Shown here: positions 42,221 to 51,034 of the stretch, piece by piece
Numbering within the stretch: the stretch's first letter is position 1
Layout: every line of letters begins with the position of its first letter
From: Akkermansia sp.
Lineage (GTDB): Bacteria > Verrucomicrobiota > Verrucomicrobiia > Verrucomicrobiales > Akkermansiaceae
Direction: 5' to 3'
NCBI GenBank assembly: GCA_030523775.1
Contig: JAUNHW010000002.1
Span: 86,981-150,980 of the forward strand
Length of the DNA stretch: 64,000 nt
Notes under the pieces: model-generated
What the model was told of the DNA's origin: nothing
The model's database searches: none
Seen by the model: the letters and a program-made list of their open reading frames with translations, nothing else
Translations under genes and position numbers: made by a program

Positions 42221-43045
42221 ATGTTTATTTTTACCGTTCCTCAGAACCATGTAGCCATTGTGGAGATGTTCGGCAAGCCCCGTTCCATCCGCCGCAGCGG
42301 CCTGGGTTTCCACTTTCCCATCATCCAGAGCCTCAAGGCTGTTCCCGATTGGCCCGCCACGCAGAAGGACGGTGTGTTCATCGAGCTCACCGAGCAGCTG
42401 CTGGACACCAAGACGCGCTCCTGCATCACCAAGGACAACGCCACCATGCAGGTGAACTGCATCGTTCGCTGGCGCATAGTGGACGCCATCAAGGCCGTGT
42501 ACGAGGTGGAGCGCCTCCACCAGTCGTTGATTGAGCTGGTGCTCAATGAAATGCGTTCGCTCATCGGCAGCCGCAACCTGGATGAGATCCTTTCCTCGCG
42601 TTCCGAGATATCCGAGAAGGTGGTGCTGACCACCGCCGCCACTGCAGAGCGCTGGGGGGTGAACATCACCTCCATCGAAATCAAGGAGCTGACCACGGAC
42701 AGCGAGACGAAGGAGGCCATGCTGCGCCAGATGGAGGCGGAGCGTGTCAGCCGCTCCATCGCGCTGAAGGCGGAGGGCGAGAGCACCGCCAAGGTGAAGA
42801 TAGCCGAATCCGAGAAGCAGGCCACCATCCTCAAGGCGCAGGGCGTCTCCGAGGCCCTGCGCATAGCCGCGGAGGCGGAGAGCGCGTACGTGGCCAAGCT
42901 CGCAGAGGTGATAGGCCCGGAAGCCGCAGCCAAGGTACTGATGAACCGGCAGGCCCTGGAGGGCTACACCACCATCAGCTCCAACCCGGCTTCCACCGTC
43001 TACCTGCCCAACAACGTGCAGACCATGCTGGACATCAAGCGTTGA
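42221..43045 (+). CDS. SPFH/band-7 protein (stomatin/paraslipin-like) lacking a membrane anchor
   Basis: 274 residues. The SPFH core starts at residue 1 (MFIFTVPQNHVAIVEMFGK, then GLGFHFPIIQSL and LLDTKTRSCITKDNATMQVN), and a charged coiled-coil region follows from about 180. Relatives normally begin with a transmembrane helix; here none is present, so membrane attachment would need the next gene's product or lipid insertion. The NfeD-like gene starts 3 nt after the stop. The block lies between direct repeats at 41591 and 44505. Confidence 0.9.
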   Translation: MFIFTVPQNHVAIVEMFGKPRSIRRSGLGFHFPIIQSLKAVPDWPATQKDGVFIELTEQLLDTKTRSCITKDNATMQVNCIVRWRIVDAIKAVYEVERLHQSLIELVLNEMRSLIGSRNLDEILSSRSEISEKVVLTTAATAERWGVNITSIEIKELTTDSETKEAMLRQMEAERVSRSIALKAEGESTAKVKIAESEKQATILKAQGVSEALRIAAEAESAYVAKLAEVIGPEAAAKVLMNRQALEGYTTISSNPASTVYLPNNVQTMLDIKR

Positions 43046-43048
43046 GTT

Positions 43049-43528
43049 ATGTTTATCCTTGCAGAGCTTTTTGGTGTGGACAACGGCCAGTTCCTGCACT
43101 GGTCGCTGGCGGTTGGGCTGACCCTGCTGGTGCTGGACGTGCTGTTCTGCACGGAGTTTATCTCCTGGGTGGGGTTGGTGTTGTTCTCCCTGTGGGGCAC
43201 GCTGCTGCTGGACCTGCCGCTCCAGTGGTCTGTGTTGGTGTTTATGGGCTTCCTGGCCGTCTGCTTCGTGTTCTACTACACGCTGTGGGTTCACGTGGTG
43301 AGACGCTTTGTGATGGGCTACCTGAACCGCAAGGGCTACAAGGAGGCGCGCGACCAGGTGGCGGGGCGCACCGGCGAGATTCGCGGTGAGGGCGGCGACG
43401 CCATGGTGAAGTGCGGAGACGAGCTGTTGCGCTTGACGGACGACTGCCGCGCCGGCCTTTCCCAGGGGGACCGCGTGCGAATCCTGCAATACGAGGACGG
43501 CAAGGCGCGCGTTGAAAAGATGGGATAA
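43049..43528 (+). CDS. NfeD-like membrane protein
   Basis: 159 residues. Three close transmembrane helices occupy about residues 17-82 (LAVGLTLLVLDVLF, WVGLVLFSLWGTLLL, SVLVFMGFLAVCFVFYY). The C-terminal ~60 residues resemble the OB-fold of NfeD (AGRTGEIRGEGGDAMVKCGDEL...RVRILQYEDGKARVEK). It starts 3 nt after the SPFH gene, so the two are surely cotranscribed, probably with the NfeD protein anchoring the SPFH partner. Similar in role to, but clearly distinct in sequence from, the pair at 33315-35457. Confidence 0.85.
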   Translation: MFILAELFGVDNGQFLHWSLAVGLTLLVLDVLFCTEFISWVGLVLFSLWGTLLLDLPLQWSVLVFMGFLAVCFVFYYTLWVHVVRRFVMGYLNRKGYKEARDQVAGRTGEIRGEGGDAMVKCGDELLRLTDDCRAGLSQGDRVRILQYEDGKARVEKMG

Positions 43529-43722
43529 TAACCAGGCGGCACTTCCATGGAACGCACGGGCATAGAACGTTTGCCCGGGCATGAACGTGCCGATATCACC
43601 CCCTTGGTCGCAAATGGGCTTTTTGTCCAACAATGACTGGCAGTGAAGGACGGAGCCATGATGCCATTCGGTAAAAAAATACGTTTTAGCGCAAATTGGA
43701 ATCGGAAGTTCGTAAAAATAGC
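43529..43722. other. Intergenic, A+T richer, one hairpin
   Basis: No gene is seen. CGGGCA and TGCCCG near 43555-43575 can form a short hairpin that may end the SPFH/NfeD transcript. Confidence 0.4.
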
Positions 43723-43752
43723 TTGACTCCTAGTGTAAATCCGTGCTATAAG
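43723..43752 (+). promoter_or_regulatory. Promoter of the zinc-ribbon protein gene
   Basis: TTGACT (43723-43728), 18 nt, TATAAG (43747-43752). The leader is about 75 nt. Confidence 0.65.
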
Positions 43753-43832
43753 GACACGGTCTTCTCCATTGCAGAAATGGCGCGCACACGCGGAAGGAAG
43801 ACAAATCAACGTTAATAACAGATAATTCGAGT

Positions 43833-44216
43833 ATGGCTCAATTAAAAAAGTGCAAATGGTGCGGAGAGTACTACAAGGTTGGTACGGGTGAAAGCGGAGA
43901 TTGGTGCAGCAAAAAATGCTATCTGGAGGAAACAGCGTACTTGCGTTCCCAGGGAAAACCTGCCAGGTCAGGCGGTTCCGGGGGCACTTTCCTAAGCAAG
44001 CTGCTGAAGTTTTTCCTTTGGACCCTGCCGTTCGGGGGGTTCTTCTCGATTTTTTCCATCAACCTCAGCAAATTGAACCACAAGATGACGGTGCTAGGGC
44101 ACGGCACGTCTACATGTAGCGGCGGTGTCGGCTCATCCGGATGCTTGGTAGCCCTGTTCAAGTTGTCGCTTACATTGGCATTCTGGATGGGGGTGCTTTC
44201 CCTGTTCGGGAAATAA
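43833..44216 (+). CDS. Small zinc-ribbon membrane protein, unknown
   Basis: 127 residues. The N-terminal zinc-ribbon pattern is CKWCGEYY...WCSKKC (two Cys pairs). A Gly/Ser-rich linker (ARSGGSGGTF) follows, then a hydrophobic stretch (LLKFFLWTLPFGGFFSIF), a loop with Cys residues (STCSGGVGSSGC) and a second hydrophobic helix (LFKLSLTLAFWMGVLSL). Its composition is more A+T rich than that of its neighbours. It sits inside the block bounded by direct repeats. The function is unknown; a membrane-tethered zinc-binding adaptor is the most that can be said. Confidence 0.65.
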   Translation: MAQLKKCKWCGEYYKVGTGESGDWCSKKCYLEETAYLRSQGKPARSGGSGGTFLSKLLKFFLWTLPFGGFFSIFSINLSKLNHKMTVLGHGTSTCSGGVGSSGCLVALFKLSLTLAFWMGVLSLFGK

Positions 44217-44504
44217 CGGCAAACACTAGTTGCTGACACATGTGTCCCAAAGATCTTTGCGGGCATACGAATTCGAATGATACGGAAGAGGAGGCGCAAA
44301 GCGCGGCAAATAATTTACAATCTATCCGTCTTCGTCCCTGCGAGGCTTCCGTCTCCGCTAAAGCTACGTCGAGCCAGGCAATTTACGATTTACAACACGC
44401 CCGACGGCCGTATGGCCGGATAGACGGCCGCGCAGCGGCTGCCCGAAGGGCGAACCGCCGTGAGGCGCGAGGCAATGCGCGGCGGTATCGTCACGCCGGC
44501 AGTA
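44217..44504. other. Intergenic region with dispersed repeats
   Basis: Contains the 36-bp repeat (44244-44279), a GAGGCTTCCGTCT stretch recalling the interior of the 57942 element on the opposite strand, and GC-rich imperfect inverted repeats (CGGCCGTATGGCCG). No gene is seen. Confidence 0.45.
44244..44279 (+). repeat. 36-bp dispersed repeat, copy 2
   Basis: Begins GTCCCAAAGATCTTTGCGGG and ends GAATTCGAATG, matching the minus strand of 30897-30932 at 31 of 36 positions. Confidence 0.6.
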
Positions 44505-44836
44505 GCGCGGGGTGTCAGCGGAAGATGACCTCGTTGACAACCTTGCCCTGCTGCCTGGGGGCTTTGACGGTGACGTGCTTCTTGCCCGGCTGCAGCTGGT
44601 AGGTGCGCACGGGGCCGTGCACCTTGGGGGCTCCGGCGGCGCCGTCAACGGTGATGTCGCCCGTGCCGATGACCAGCACCCTCTTGGCCTTGGCGGGCAC
44701 GGCCAGGCGCGCGTTGAGCGGCTGGCGCGAGAGGTCGAACGCGGAGCAGATGTCGCAATCCGTCAGGGAATCCGGGTTGGTGCGCGGGTCGTCCGGCACC
44801 ATGTCCAGCTTGAACATGTCCAGCTTGATGTCCTGC
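44505..44836. repeat. Direct repeat copy 2 (3' end of the intact GH84 gene)
   Basis: Same orientation as 41591-41922, 2914 bp downstream. This copy is the natural end of the GH84 coding sequence and so is probably the donor. Confidence 0.85.
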
Positions 44837-47400
44837 GCGGAGTGCCCGGCGTTGGTGAGGCGGAGGCCTGAGACGGGTTCCTTGGGCATGCCGTTCTGGC
44901 GGATGACGAGCATGCCGCCCTCGCGGTGGGGCTTGACGGTGACGTACTTGCCGTCGGCGGTGCGGAGCTCCACCTTGGCCCACTTTTCCACATCGGGGTT
45001 GTTGAGTGTGATTTCCAGCCAGGTGGCCACCTGCGGGGTGGCCAGCTCAAAGCAGACGAACTGGCCGGGCGCGGCCTTGGCCACCTCGAAGATGCGGTTG
45101 ATGCCCACGGATTTCTCATTGCGGTAGGCGGAGGCGGCGGCCAGGCCGGGGATGTTGGTCTTCACCACGGTTCCGGGGCGCTTGTTGACGGTGAACTCGC
45201 AGACGGAAAGCCAGTTGGGCGCGGCCTGGAGCGCGCGGTAGCGCACGTAGCGGGCGTGCACGGGCTTCTCGATCGCCACGTTCACGCTGGCGCCCTCCGT
45301 GGGCTTGCCCAGGGGTTTCCAGTCCTTGTTGTCCAGCGAGTATTCCATCTGGCCCTTGGGGAAGAAGTCCTGGGCGTAGCGGCCGCCCATCTGCAGGCAG
45401 ACCGTGCGGATATCCACCGCGCCACCGCAATCCAGGCCGACCCAGTCGCCCGCCTTCTGCTGGGCGCCGGAGTGCCAGAGGGTCTTGGGATCGCCGTCGG
45501 CCACGTTCTTGGCGTCCTTCTGTGCATCTCCCACGCTGCTGGTGAAGACGGGCCTGCAGGCGTCGCCCTTCGTTCCGGCGAGCTGGCTGTAGACGCGTGC
45601 GTTGACGAAGTTGAGGGTCTCTTTTATGGCGGGTGTCATGGCATAGGCGGCCACCTCAATTCCGGTGGTGGTGCCCACGCTGCCGTTCTGCCAGGCGGTG
45701 CGCGTCATGCCGCCGATGCGCTCCAGGATGTTGCCCGCGTAGAGCAGGCTCTCCAGCGCGGGTGCGGTGTCCTGCTCGGAGAGGGCGCCGATGATGCGCC
45801 CGCCCGCCTGCCCGGTGAGCTCAAAGGCCTCCAGCCATGGGGCGATGTCCCGCTGCAGGGGCTCGATGCCCTTGGCGCGGCGCAGCTCCCTGCCGGCGGC
45901 GGCCATGGCCTCGAACTCCGCCTGCAGCTTCTGCGCCCTGGCGGCATCCGGCTTGCCCGCCGCCACGGATTCCGTGTACGCCTTGGCGTCGTCCGCAATG
46001 CCGGCGGATTCCTCGCGGAAGTAGCCGTGGTTGTTGGGCAGCAGGTAGGAGTTGTGGTGGCAGAACACCTGCATGGCATCCGCGCAGCTCGGGTACAGGC
46101 GTTCGATGCCCTGGTGCCAGGAGTTCTCGGAATCGAACCCGCAGATGTTCCAGGTGTAGTCCGCCACGCCGAAGAGGCCCACCTTGCTGGCCTCCGCGCG
46201 CTCCATGGGGTTGGCCACAAAGCCGCTCATCTCCTCGCGCATCTCGGGTTCCTGGCCGTTGCCGTACGTGCGGCCCATGGACAGGCGGGACGCCTTGAAG
46301 TCCGAGCACGGCCAGTTCCACCAGATGAACGTGGGGCGGCCCAGCGCCTGATGCACCCACTGCTGGCCGGAGAGCGTGATGTCGTGCACCACGGAATCGC
46401 CGGTCCACATCACGTGGATGGCCTTGTCAAGCCCGCTGCCGAGCGCGCCGAGGAACTGAGGGTTGGTCCAGCCGCGGTTGTAGCCCGTGGGGCACATCAC
46501 CAGCTCCTGGTTCACGTCCTTGTGCGTGCGGATGAAATTTTCCAGGATGTAGTTGCAGAGCTGCACCTGGCGCTCCGGCTTGCAGATCTCGCCGCCGGAA
46601 TCGTCCACCAGCACCGCGAAATCGCGCACGCCCAAATCATAGAGCTGCTGGAGCTTGGCGCACAGGCCCTCCAGCTGCCTCTTGCCGCCGTTGTCGTTCC
46701 AGTTCACGGTGTTGGCGGGGTGGATGCCCCACACGAAGCGCACGTGGTTCTTGCGCGCGCAGTCGATTTGCTTCTTCAGCTCCGCGGCCTGCTGCGCGGG
46801 GTACAACTCATAGCAGCCGCTGCCGTGGTGGTAGGGGTCGTCCTTGGGCGCGTACAGGTAGAAGTTCATCTTGTTGCGGCCGTAGAACGCAAACTGGGAC
46901 ATGCGGGCCTCGCCGCCCCACGGGATGCCGTAGTAGCCCTCCACCGTGCCGCGGTACGCCAGGTCCGGCCAGTCGAGGATGGTGCCGCAGGGCAGTTCGC
47001 CCAGCTTCGCCACCTCCTCGATTCCCTTGTCCGGGAACGGGTCTTTCTGCGCGTCCCTGGCTCCGGGAACACCTTTCAGCAGCTGGGAAACGGTCTGCTT
47101 GGCGTAGTACAGGCCCAGCTCGTCCAACTCGGAGGACCACGGCTGTCCATGCACGAACACCTCCAGCTTGCCGGGTGTGATGCGCAAGGCGTACGAGCCT
47201 TCCTTGGCAGGCAGGTTGGAACTGGGGTCGTCCTTCCCACGTTCGTTGCTGGTGATGGGGAAGATGACCACCTCGGTTACGCGTGTGTATTCCGTGCCCA
47301 GTTCGCACTTCTGCGGGGTGGGGTACACGGGGCTCACGGCGGCGGGCGCGGCGGCGGCCAGCGCGCCCAACAGGCTCATTACGGCAAAGGCGGTTTTCAT
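44515..47400 (-). CDS. Secreted GH84 beta-N-acetylglucosaminidase with F5/8C module
   Basis: 961 residues. The signal peptide is MKTAFAVMSLLGALAAAAPA. An N-terminal alpha/beta domain (about 25-140) precedes the GH84 barrel, marked by YRGTVEGYYGIPW (149-161) and the catalytic pair Asp266-Asp267 in FAVLVDDSGG, as expected for substrate-assisted hydrolysis of terminal GlcNAc. Later come a helical region and an F5/8C/CBM32-like module (NVADGDPKTLWHSG). The C-terminal beta domain is the part duplicated at 41601. It acts outside the cytoplasm, probably on mucin or O-GlcNAc glycans. The ATG at 47400 is 12 nt after the -10 box. Confidence 0.92.
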   Translation of the reverse strand: MKTAFAVMSLLGALAAAAPAAVSPVYPTPQKCELGTEYTRVTEVVIFPITSNERGKDDPSSNLPAKEGSYALRITPGKLEVFVHGQPWSSELDELGLYYAKQTVSQLLKGVPGARDAQKDPFPDKGIEEVAKLGELPCGTILDWPDLAYRGTVEGYYGIPWGGEARMSQFAFYGRNKMNFYLYAPKDDPYHHGSGCYELYPAQQAAELKKQIDCARKNHVRFVWGIHPANTVNWNDNGGKRQLEGLCAKLQQLYDLGVRDFAVLVDDSGGEICKPERQVQLCNYILENFIRTHKDVNQELVMCPTGYNRGWTNPQFLGALGSGLDKAIHVMWTGDSVVHDITLSGQQWVHQALGRPTFIWWNWPCSDFKASRLSMGRTYGNGQEPEMREEMSGFVANPMERAEASKVGLFGVADYTWNICGFDSENSWHQGIERLYPSCADAMQVFCHHNSYLLPNNHGYFREESAGIADDAKAYTESVAAGKPDAARAQKLQAEFEAMAAAGRELRRAKGIEPLQRDIAPWLEAFELTGQAGGRIIGALSEQDTAPALESLLYAGNILERIGGMTRTAWQNGSVGTTTGIEVAAYAMTPAIKETLNFVNARVYSQLAGTKGDACRPVFTSSVGDAQKDAKNVADGDPKTLWHSGAQQKAGDWVGLDCGGAVDIRTVCLQMGGRYAQDFFPKGQMEYSLDNKDWKPLGKPTEGASVNVAIEKPVHARYVRYRALQAAPNWLSVCEFTVNKRPGTVVKTNIPGLAAASAYRNEKSVGINRIFEVAKAAPGQFVCFELATPQVATWLEITLNNPDVEKWAKVELRTADGKYVTVKPHREGGMLVIRQNGMPKEPVSGLRLTNAGHSAQDIKLDMFKLDMVPDDPRTNPDSLTDCDICSAFDLSRQPLNARLAVPAKAKRVLVIGTGDITVDGAAGAPKVHGPVRTYQLQPGKKHVTVKAPRQQGKVVNEVIFR

Positions 47401-47412
47401 AACTTGCAACGC

Positions 47413-47441
47413 ATTCTACCAGAACGAACGCCGCACCGCAA
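47413..47441 (-). promoter_or_regulatory. Promoter of the GH84 gene
   Basis: TTGCGG (47441-47436), 17 nt, TAGAAT (47418-47413), 12 nt to the ATG. Confidence 0.55.
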
Positions 47442-47450
47442 GGAGGAGTT

Positions 47451-48194
47451 TTATGCCGCCGCCGGGGTGCGCGGCGGGTACATGGGGCCCGGCCTCTGCG
47501 GCCCGGGGTACGGGTTCATTCCCGGCCCCTGTTCCTGCTCCTCTTCCTCTTCCGCGTCTGTTTCCTCCGGCGGAGCGGGTTGGCCGGCGGCCAGGGCATC
47601 CACCAGCTTCTTGGCGTACTCCAGCTCCCTGGTGACCTCCCTTTCGGGCTTCTCCAGCAGCTTGTCGGCATATTCCTTGAGGCGGGCGGCGTAGTCCTTG
47701 GCGGGCTTGGTGCTCATGTAGGGCAGCGGAATCATGGGCTGCTTGTCCGGCGTGTAGAGGTAGCCGAAGGGCTTGGCGCGGCAGCCGAATTCCGGCAGCG
47801 GGGTGTTGGAGATGTAGCCGATGTAGGCGCCCTTGGCGTTCTTGACGGGGCCGCTGTTAATGATTTCCTTCTCGAATTTCTGGCACACGCCGCAGGTGGG
47901 CGGGTCCGAGTACACGCACCAGACGGGCAGGTTGCGCTTCTTGGCCTCGGCAAAGGCCTTGTCCTCATCGCGGAACCACTTGGGTTTCACCTTGGCGCGG
48001 GCCTTCTTTTCCTTCTGGAACTTCTCCATGGCGGCCTGGGCGTCCTTCAGGCGCTTGCGGGCCGCCGCCAGCTCCGGGTTGGCGGGCTCAGCGGCTTCGT
48101 CGGCCTTGGGCGCGGCCTTGTCCGCCGCCGTGCACGGTGCCGCCGTGAGCGCCAGGCAAGCAATGGTGATACAGGCAATGGTTTTCAGGTTCAT
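47451..48194 (-). CDS. Exported thioredoxin-like protein with CGVC motif
   Basis: 247 residues. The signal peptide is MNLKTIACITIACLALTAAP. A charged helical segment (residues ~40-70) precedes a thioredoxin-like domain with WCVYSDPPTCGVCQKFEKEI, where CGVC would be the redox pair, and PFGYLYTPDKQPMIPLPY as the cis-Pro region. The tail is acidic (DAEEEEEQEQ) and then Pro/Gly-rich (GPGMNPYPGPQRPGPMYPP), probably disordered. The role may be a periplasmic thiol oxidoreductase; the partner is unknown. The promoter lies 6 nt before the ATG. Confidence 0.75.
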   Translation of the reverse strand: MNLKTIACITIACLALTAAPCTAADKAAPKADEAAEPANPELAAARKRLKDAQAAMEKFQKEKKARAKVKPKWFRDEDKAFAEAKKRNLPVWCVYSDPPTCGVCQKFEKEIINSGPVKNAKGAYIGYISNTPLPEFGCRAKPFGYLYTPDKQPMIPLPYMSTKPAKDYAARLKEYADKLLEKPEREVTRELEYAKKLVDALAAGQPAPPEETDAEEEEEQEQGPGMNPYPGPQRPGPMYPPRTPAAA

Positions 48195-48200
48195 GGTGCC

Positions 48201-48228
48201 ATTATGGGTTGGATTGCCGAAAAGTCAA
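48201..48228 (-). promoter_or_regulatory. Promoter of the thioredoxin-like gene
   Basis: TTGACT (48228-48223), 16 nt, CATAAT (48206-48201), 6 nt to the ATG. Confidence 0.65.
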
Positions 48229-48284
48229 GCCGCATTCCTGTTGATTCCCGAGCGGCCGCGGCGTTCCCGTATGTGTGAATTTGC

Positions 48285-48312
48285 TTGCGTTTTGCGCAGC
48301 GGATGATAGCTT
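48285..48312 (+). promoter_or_regulatory. Weak promoter of the ankyrin gene
   Basis: TTGCGT (48285-48290), 16 nt, TAGCTT (48307-48312), 7 nt to the ATG. Confidence 0.45.
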
Positions 48313-48319
48313 GAAGACA

Positions 48320-50971
48320 ATGAAAAGGACGTACTTGGCGAAATGGGCGTGGGTGTGCGTGGCCGCATGCCTGGGCGGGGCCTTGGCTGCCGAGCAGCAG
48401 CAGGGCGCATCCTCCAAAAACCGCCAGAAAATCAGCAAGGCCGAGGACAATGCCGACAGCCGCTTCCAGGACAACCGCACCTCCGCCGAGCGCGGCCAGT
48501 ACGTGGAGGCGCCGGACGAAGGCAGCGAGGATACGAACAGCGACACCTTCAAGGTTTTCCAAGCCGTGGTGAAGCATGATGCGCAAGCCCTGGAGGACCT
48601 GTACGAGGAGGCGGAAACCGGCACCACCCCCACGCACGACGATGCCCAGGGCATGGCGCAGGGCGGCAAGAAGCAAGGCGGCAAGGCCGCGCAGAAGGGA
48701 ACGCAGCCGGAGGACACCGCCTCCAAGAAACGCAAAATCGACTCCGACACCTGTTTCGGCAACCTGACCAAGGAGGCGCAGAACGCGCTCATCTCCAAGC
48801 TGGACGCACGCGAGTTCCTGGTGCGCGCGCACATCGACCGGCTGGGGAGCCTCACCCCGCTGGCGCTCGCCGCATACTACGGGGATGAGAAGATGGTGGA
48901 GCTGCTGCTGGAGAAGGGCAAGGCCGCCGCCAACAAAACCGTGCTGGAGAAGCAGACCCCGCTCATGCTCGCCACCTTCGGCCACAACAAAAAGGTTATC
49001 GACCTCCTGCTCAAAGCCGAGGGCAAGGATGCGGAGGACAGGGTGGTGGAGCAGGACGCCTACGGCATGACCGCCATGCACTACGCCCTAATCGCGCGCG
49101 ACCGCGACATCCTCTCCCGCCTGGTGGGATGCCTGCCTCCCCACCTGGGCGGCGACAAGAGCGATGCCCCCGTGAACACCGCCAACATGATGGGCTACAC
49201 CCCGCTGCACTACGCCGCGCAACTGGGCAATGCAGACCTGTTCAACATGCTGCTGGACAAGGGGGGCGACTACACGCAGGAGGCCAAGGACGGTGAAACC
49301 GCGCTCATGGCCATGTGCGCCTGCGGGCACACGGAGCTGGTGAAAAACTTCCTCACGCGGCTGCACCGTGACTACAAGCGCATGGAGGTGCTCAACGCGC
49401 AGGACAAGCGCGGCAACACCGCCGTGCTGCACGCCATCCGCAACAACCGGGAGGACGTGGCCAAGGCCCTCATCTTGGAGGGAGTCGACTTGAAGCTGCG
49501 CAACGAGGCGGACCAGACCGCGCTCATGCTGGCCGCCGCCGTGGGCAACACGGAGCTCATGCTGGAGTGCGAGAAGGTGGGTATCAGCGCCAACGAGGAG
49601 GACGACCGCGGCAGGACCGCCCTCATCCTCGCCACCATCGCCGGCCACACCAAGGCCATGACCGAGCTCGCCCGCGTGAACGCGGATGCCAACCACTATG
49701 ATGATAACGGCCTCACCGCCTACCTCTACGCCAAGAACATGAACAACGCCAAGGCCATGGCCGTGCTGGCCGCCATGGGGGCCGACCCCGAGGCCGAGCG
49801 CGGCGAAATGCAGGCGGAGGAAGGCTGGGGCGGTGCCAACCCCCTCCTCATGGATGCCATCGAGAAGCTGAAGGTGAGCCGCGTGCGCTCCCTGCTGCGC
49901 AGCAAGCGTGATGCGTGCGATGCAGACTTTGCCGGCAACACGCCGCTCATGGTGCTCTGCGCGCCGCTGGACCCGGACAAGCGCAAATCCGTGGAGGACA
50001 AGCCGCACAAGATGGCGCAGATCCTGGATATGCTGCTGGAGAAGGGCGCGGACCCCAACGCCATGAACGCCAACGGCCAGACCGCCCTCATGCGCGCGGC
50101 GGCGGATATGGCCAGGAACGACCTCTCCAGCGGCATGGTGTATGAAATCATGAAGAAGGGCGCCTACCTGAACGACCGCCACGGCTTCACCCATGCAAAC
50201 GCCCTCTGCTACTGCGGGTACGAGTCCATGGACGCCAAGGACAAGCTGGAGGAGCGCTGGGGATGGCGCCTGCTGGCCGCCGGAGCCCGCGTGCGCGATA
50301 TCCAGACCACCGGTATAGACGCCCTCTACGCCTCCTGTGATTCCGATTCCCGCAAGAAGCAGAAGGAGGAGGAGGCCAAGAAGAAGGAGCAGCAGGAGCA
50401 GGAGGAGGAAAGCTCCACCCCCGGCCAGCTCATGAAGGAGGGGCAGAAGCTTGTGGATTCCACCGTGAACGGCCTCGCCGACATGTTCCCGTCCGATATC
50501 TCCCAGGGCTCCGATGGCGAGGCTGCCGACGGTGCCGATGGCGGGCAGGGCGCGGAGGAGAAGGATGGCAAATCATCCGGCGGAAGCGCGTTCGCCAACA
50601 TGGACGGCCCCTCCGGGAAGGATGCCAAATCCGGCCAGCAGAATGCGGACAAGGTTGCGGAGGACCTGCAAGACTACGTGTTCCCCGGCATGTGCCGCCT
50701 GCTGGGTGCGGATTCCCGCCAGAAGGTTGAGAAGGAGGGCTCCCCCGATTCCACGGATGCCCTGCGCAACCGCATCGTCATGAATTCCATGCGCTGGTTC
50801 ATCCGCATCGTCACCTACCGCCCGCCCAATTCCGCGCAGGAGAACATGACCGGCGGCCGCCCCAACAACCCCAACCGCGCCAACCGCGGCGGTAACCGCG
50901 GAAACAACGGCGCCAACCGCGGCGGCAACGGTGGCAACCGCGGCGGGCAGGGTGGCCGCGGCCGCAGGTAA
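48320..50971 (+). CDS. Large exported ankyrin-repeat protein
   Basis: 883 residues. The signal peptide is MKRTYLAKWAWVCVAACLGGALA. Ankyrin repeats extend from about residue 170 to 640, with repeated GxTPLHYAAxxG-type units (MGYTPLHYAAQLGNADLFNM, ETALMAMCACGHTELVKNFL, QTALMLAAAVGNTELMLECE, QTALMRAAADM). A charged Glu/Lys segment (KKQKEEEAKKKEQQEQEEES) follows, and the C-terminus is an Asn/Arg/Gly-rich basic tail (repeats of NRGGN). The protein probably mediates protein-protein contacts in the periplasm or outside; the basic tail could bind nucleic acid, polysaccharide or membrane. It is monocistronic and upstream of gltX. Confidence 0.88.
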   Translation: MKRTYLAKWAWVCVAACLGGALAAEQQQGASSKNRQKISKAEDNADSRFQDNRTSAERGQYVEAPDEGSEDTNSDTFKVFQAVVKHDAQALEDLYEEAETGTTPTHDDAQGMAQGGKKQGGKAAQKGTQPEDTASKKRKIDSDTCFGNLTKEAQNALISKLDAREFLVRAHIDRLGSLTPLALAAYYGDEKMVELLLEKGKAAANKTVLEKQTPLMLATFGHNKKVIDLLLKAEGKDAEDRVVEQDAYGMTAMHYALIARDRDILSRLVGCLPPHLGGDKSDAPVNTANMMGYTPLHYAAQLGNADLFNMLLDKGGDYTQEAKDGETALMAMCACGHTELVKNFLTRLHRDYKRMEVLNAQDKRGNTAVLHAIRNNREDVAKALILEGVDLKLRNEADQTALMLAAAVGNTELMLECEKVGISANEEDDRGRTALILATIAGHTKAMTELARVNADANHYDDNGLTAYLYAKNMNNAKAMAVLAAMGADPEAERGEMQAEEGWGGANPLLMDAIEKLKVSRVRSLLRSKRDACDADFAGNTPLMVLCAPLDPDKRKSVEDKPHKMAQILDMLLEKGADPNAMNANGQTALMRAAADMARNDLSSGMVYEIMKKGAYLNDRHGFTHANALCYCGYESMDAKDKLEERWGWRLLAAGARVRDIQTTGIDALYASCDSDSRKKQKEEEAKKKEQQEQEEESSTPGQLMKEGQKLVDSTVNGLADMFPSDISQGSDGEAADGADGGQGAEEKDGKSSGGSAFANMDGPSGKDAKSGQQNADKVAEDLQDYVFPGMCRLLGADSRQKVEKEGSPDSTDALRNRIVMNSMRWFIRIVTYRPPNSAQENMTGGRPNNPNRANRGGNRGNNGANRGGNGGNRGGQGGRGRR

Positions 50972-50998
50972 CGCAGCCGCCAGCCGCGCACATTGCGC

Positions 50999-51027
50999 TT
51001 GAAAAACCGCGCGGGCGGGTGTATAAG
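50999..51027 (+). promoter_or_regulatory. Promoter of the gltX-queA operon
   Basis: TTGAAA (50999-51004), 17 nt, TATAAG (51022-51027), 7 nt to the ATG. Confidence 0.7.
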
Positions 51028-51034
51028 GGCGCGC

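Noticed and set aside
44217..44504. CRISPR array or insertion sequence
   Set aside because: There are no regularly spaced repeats and no transposase; only single dispersed-repeat fragments and GC-rich inverted repeats are present.
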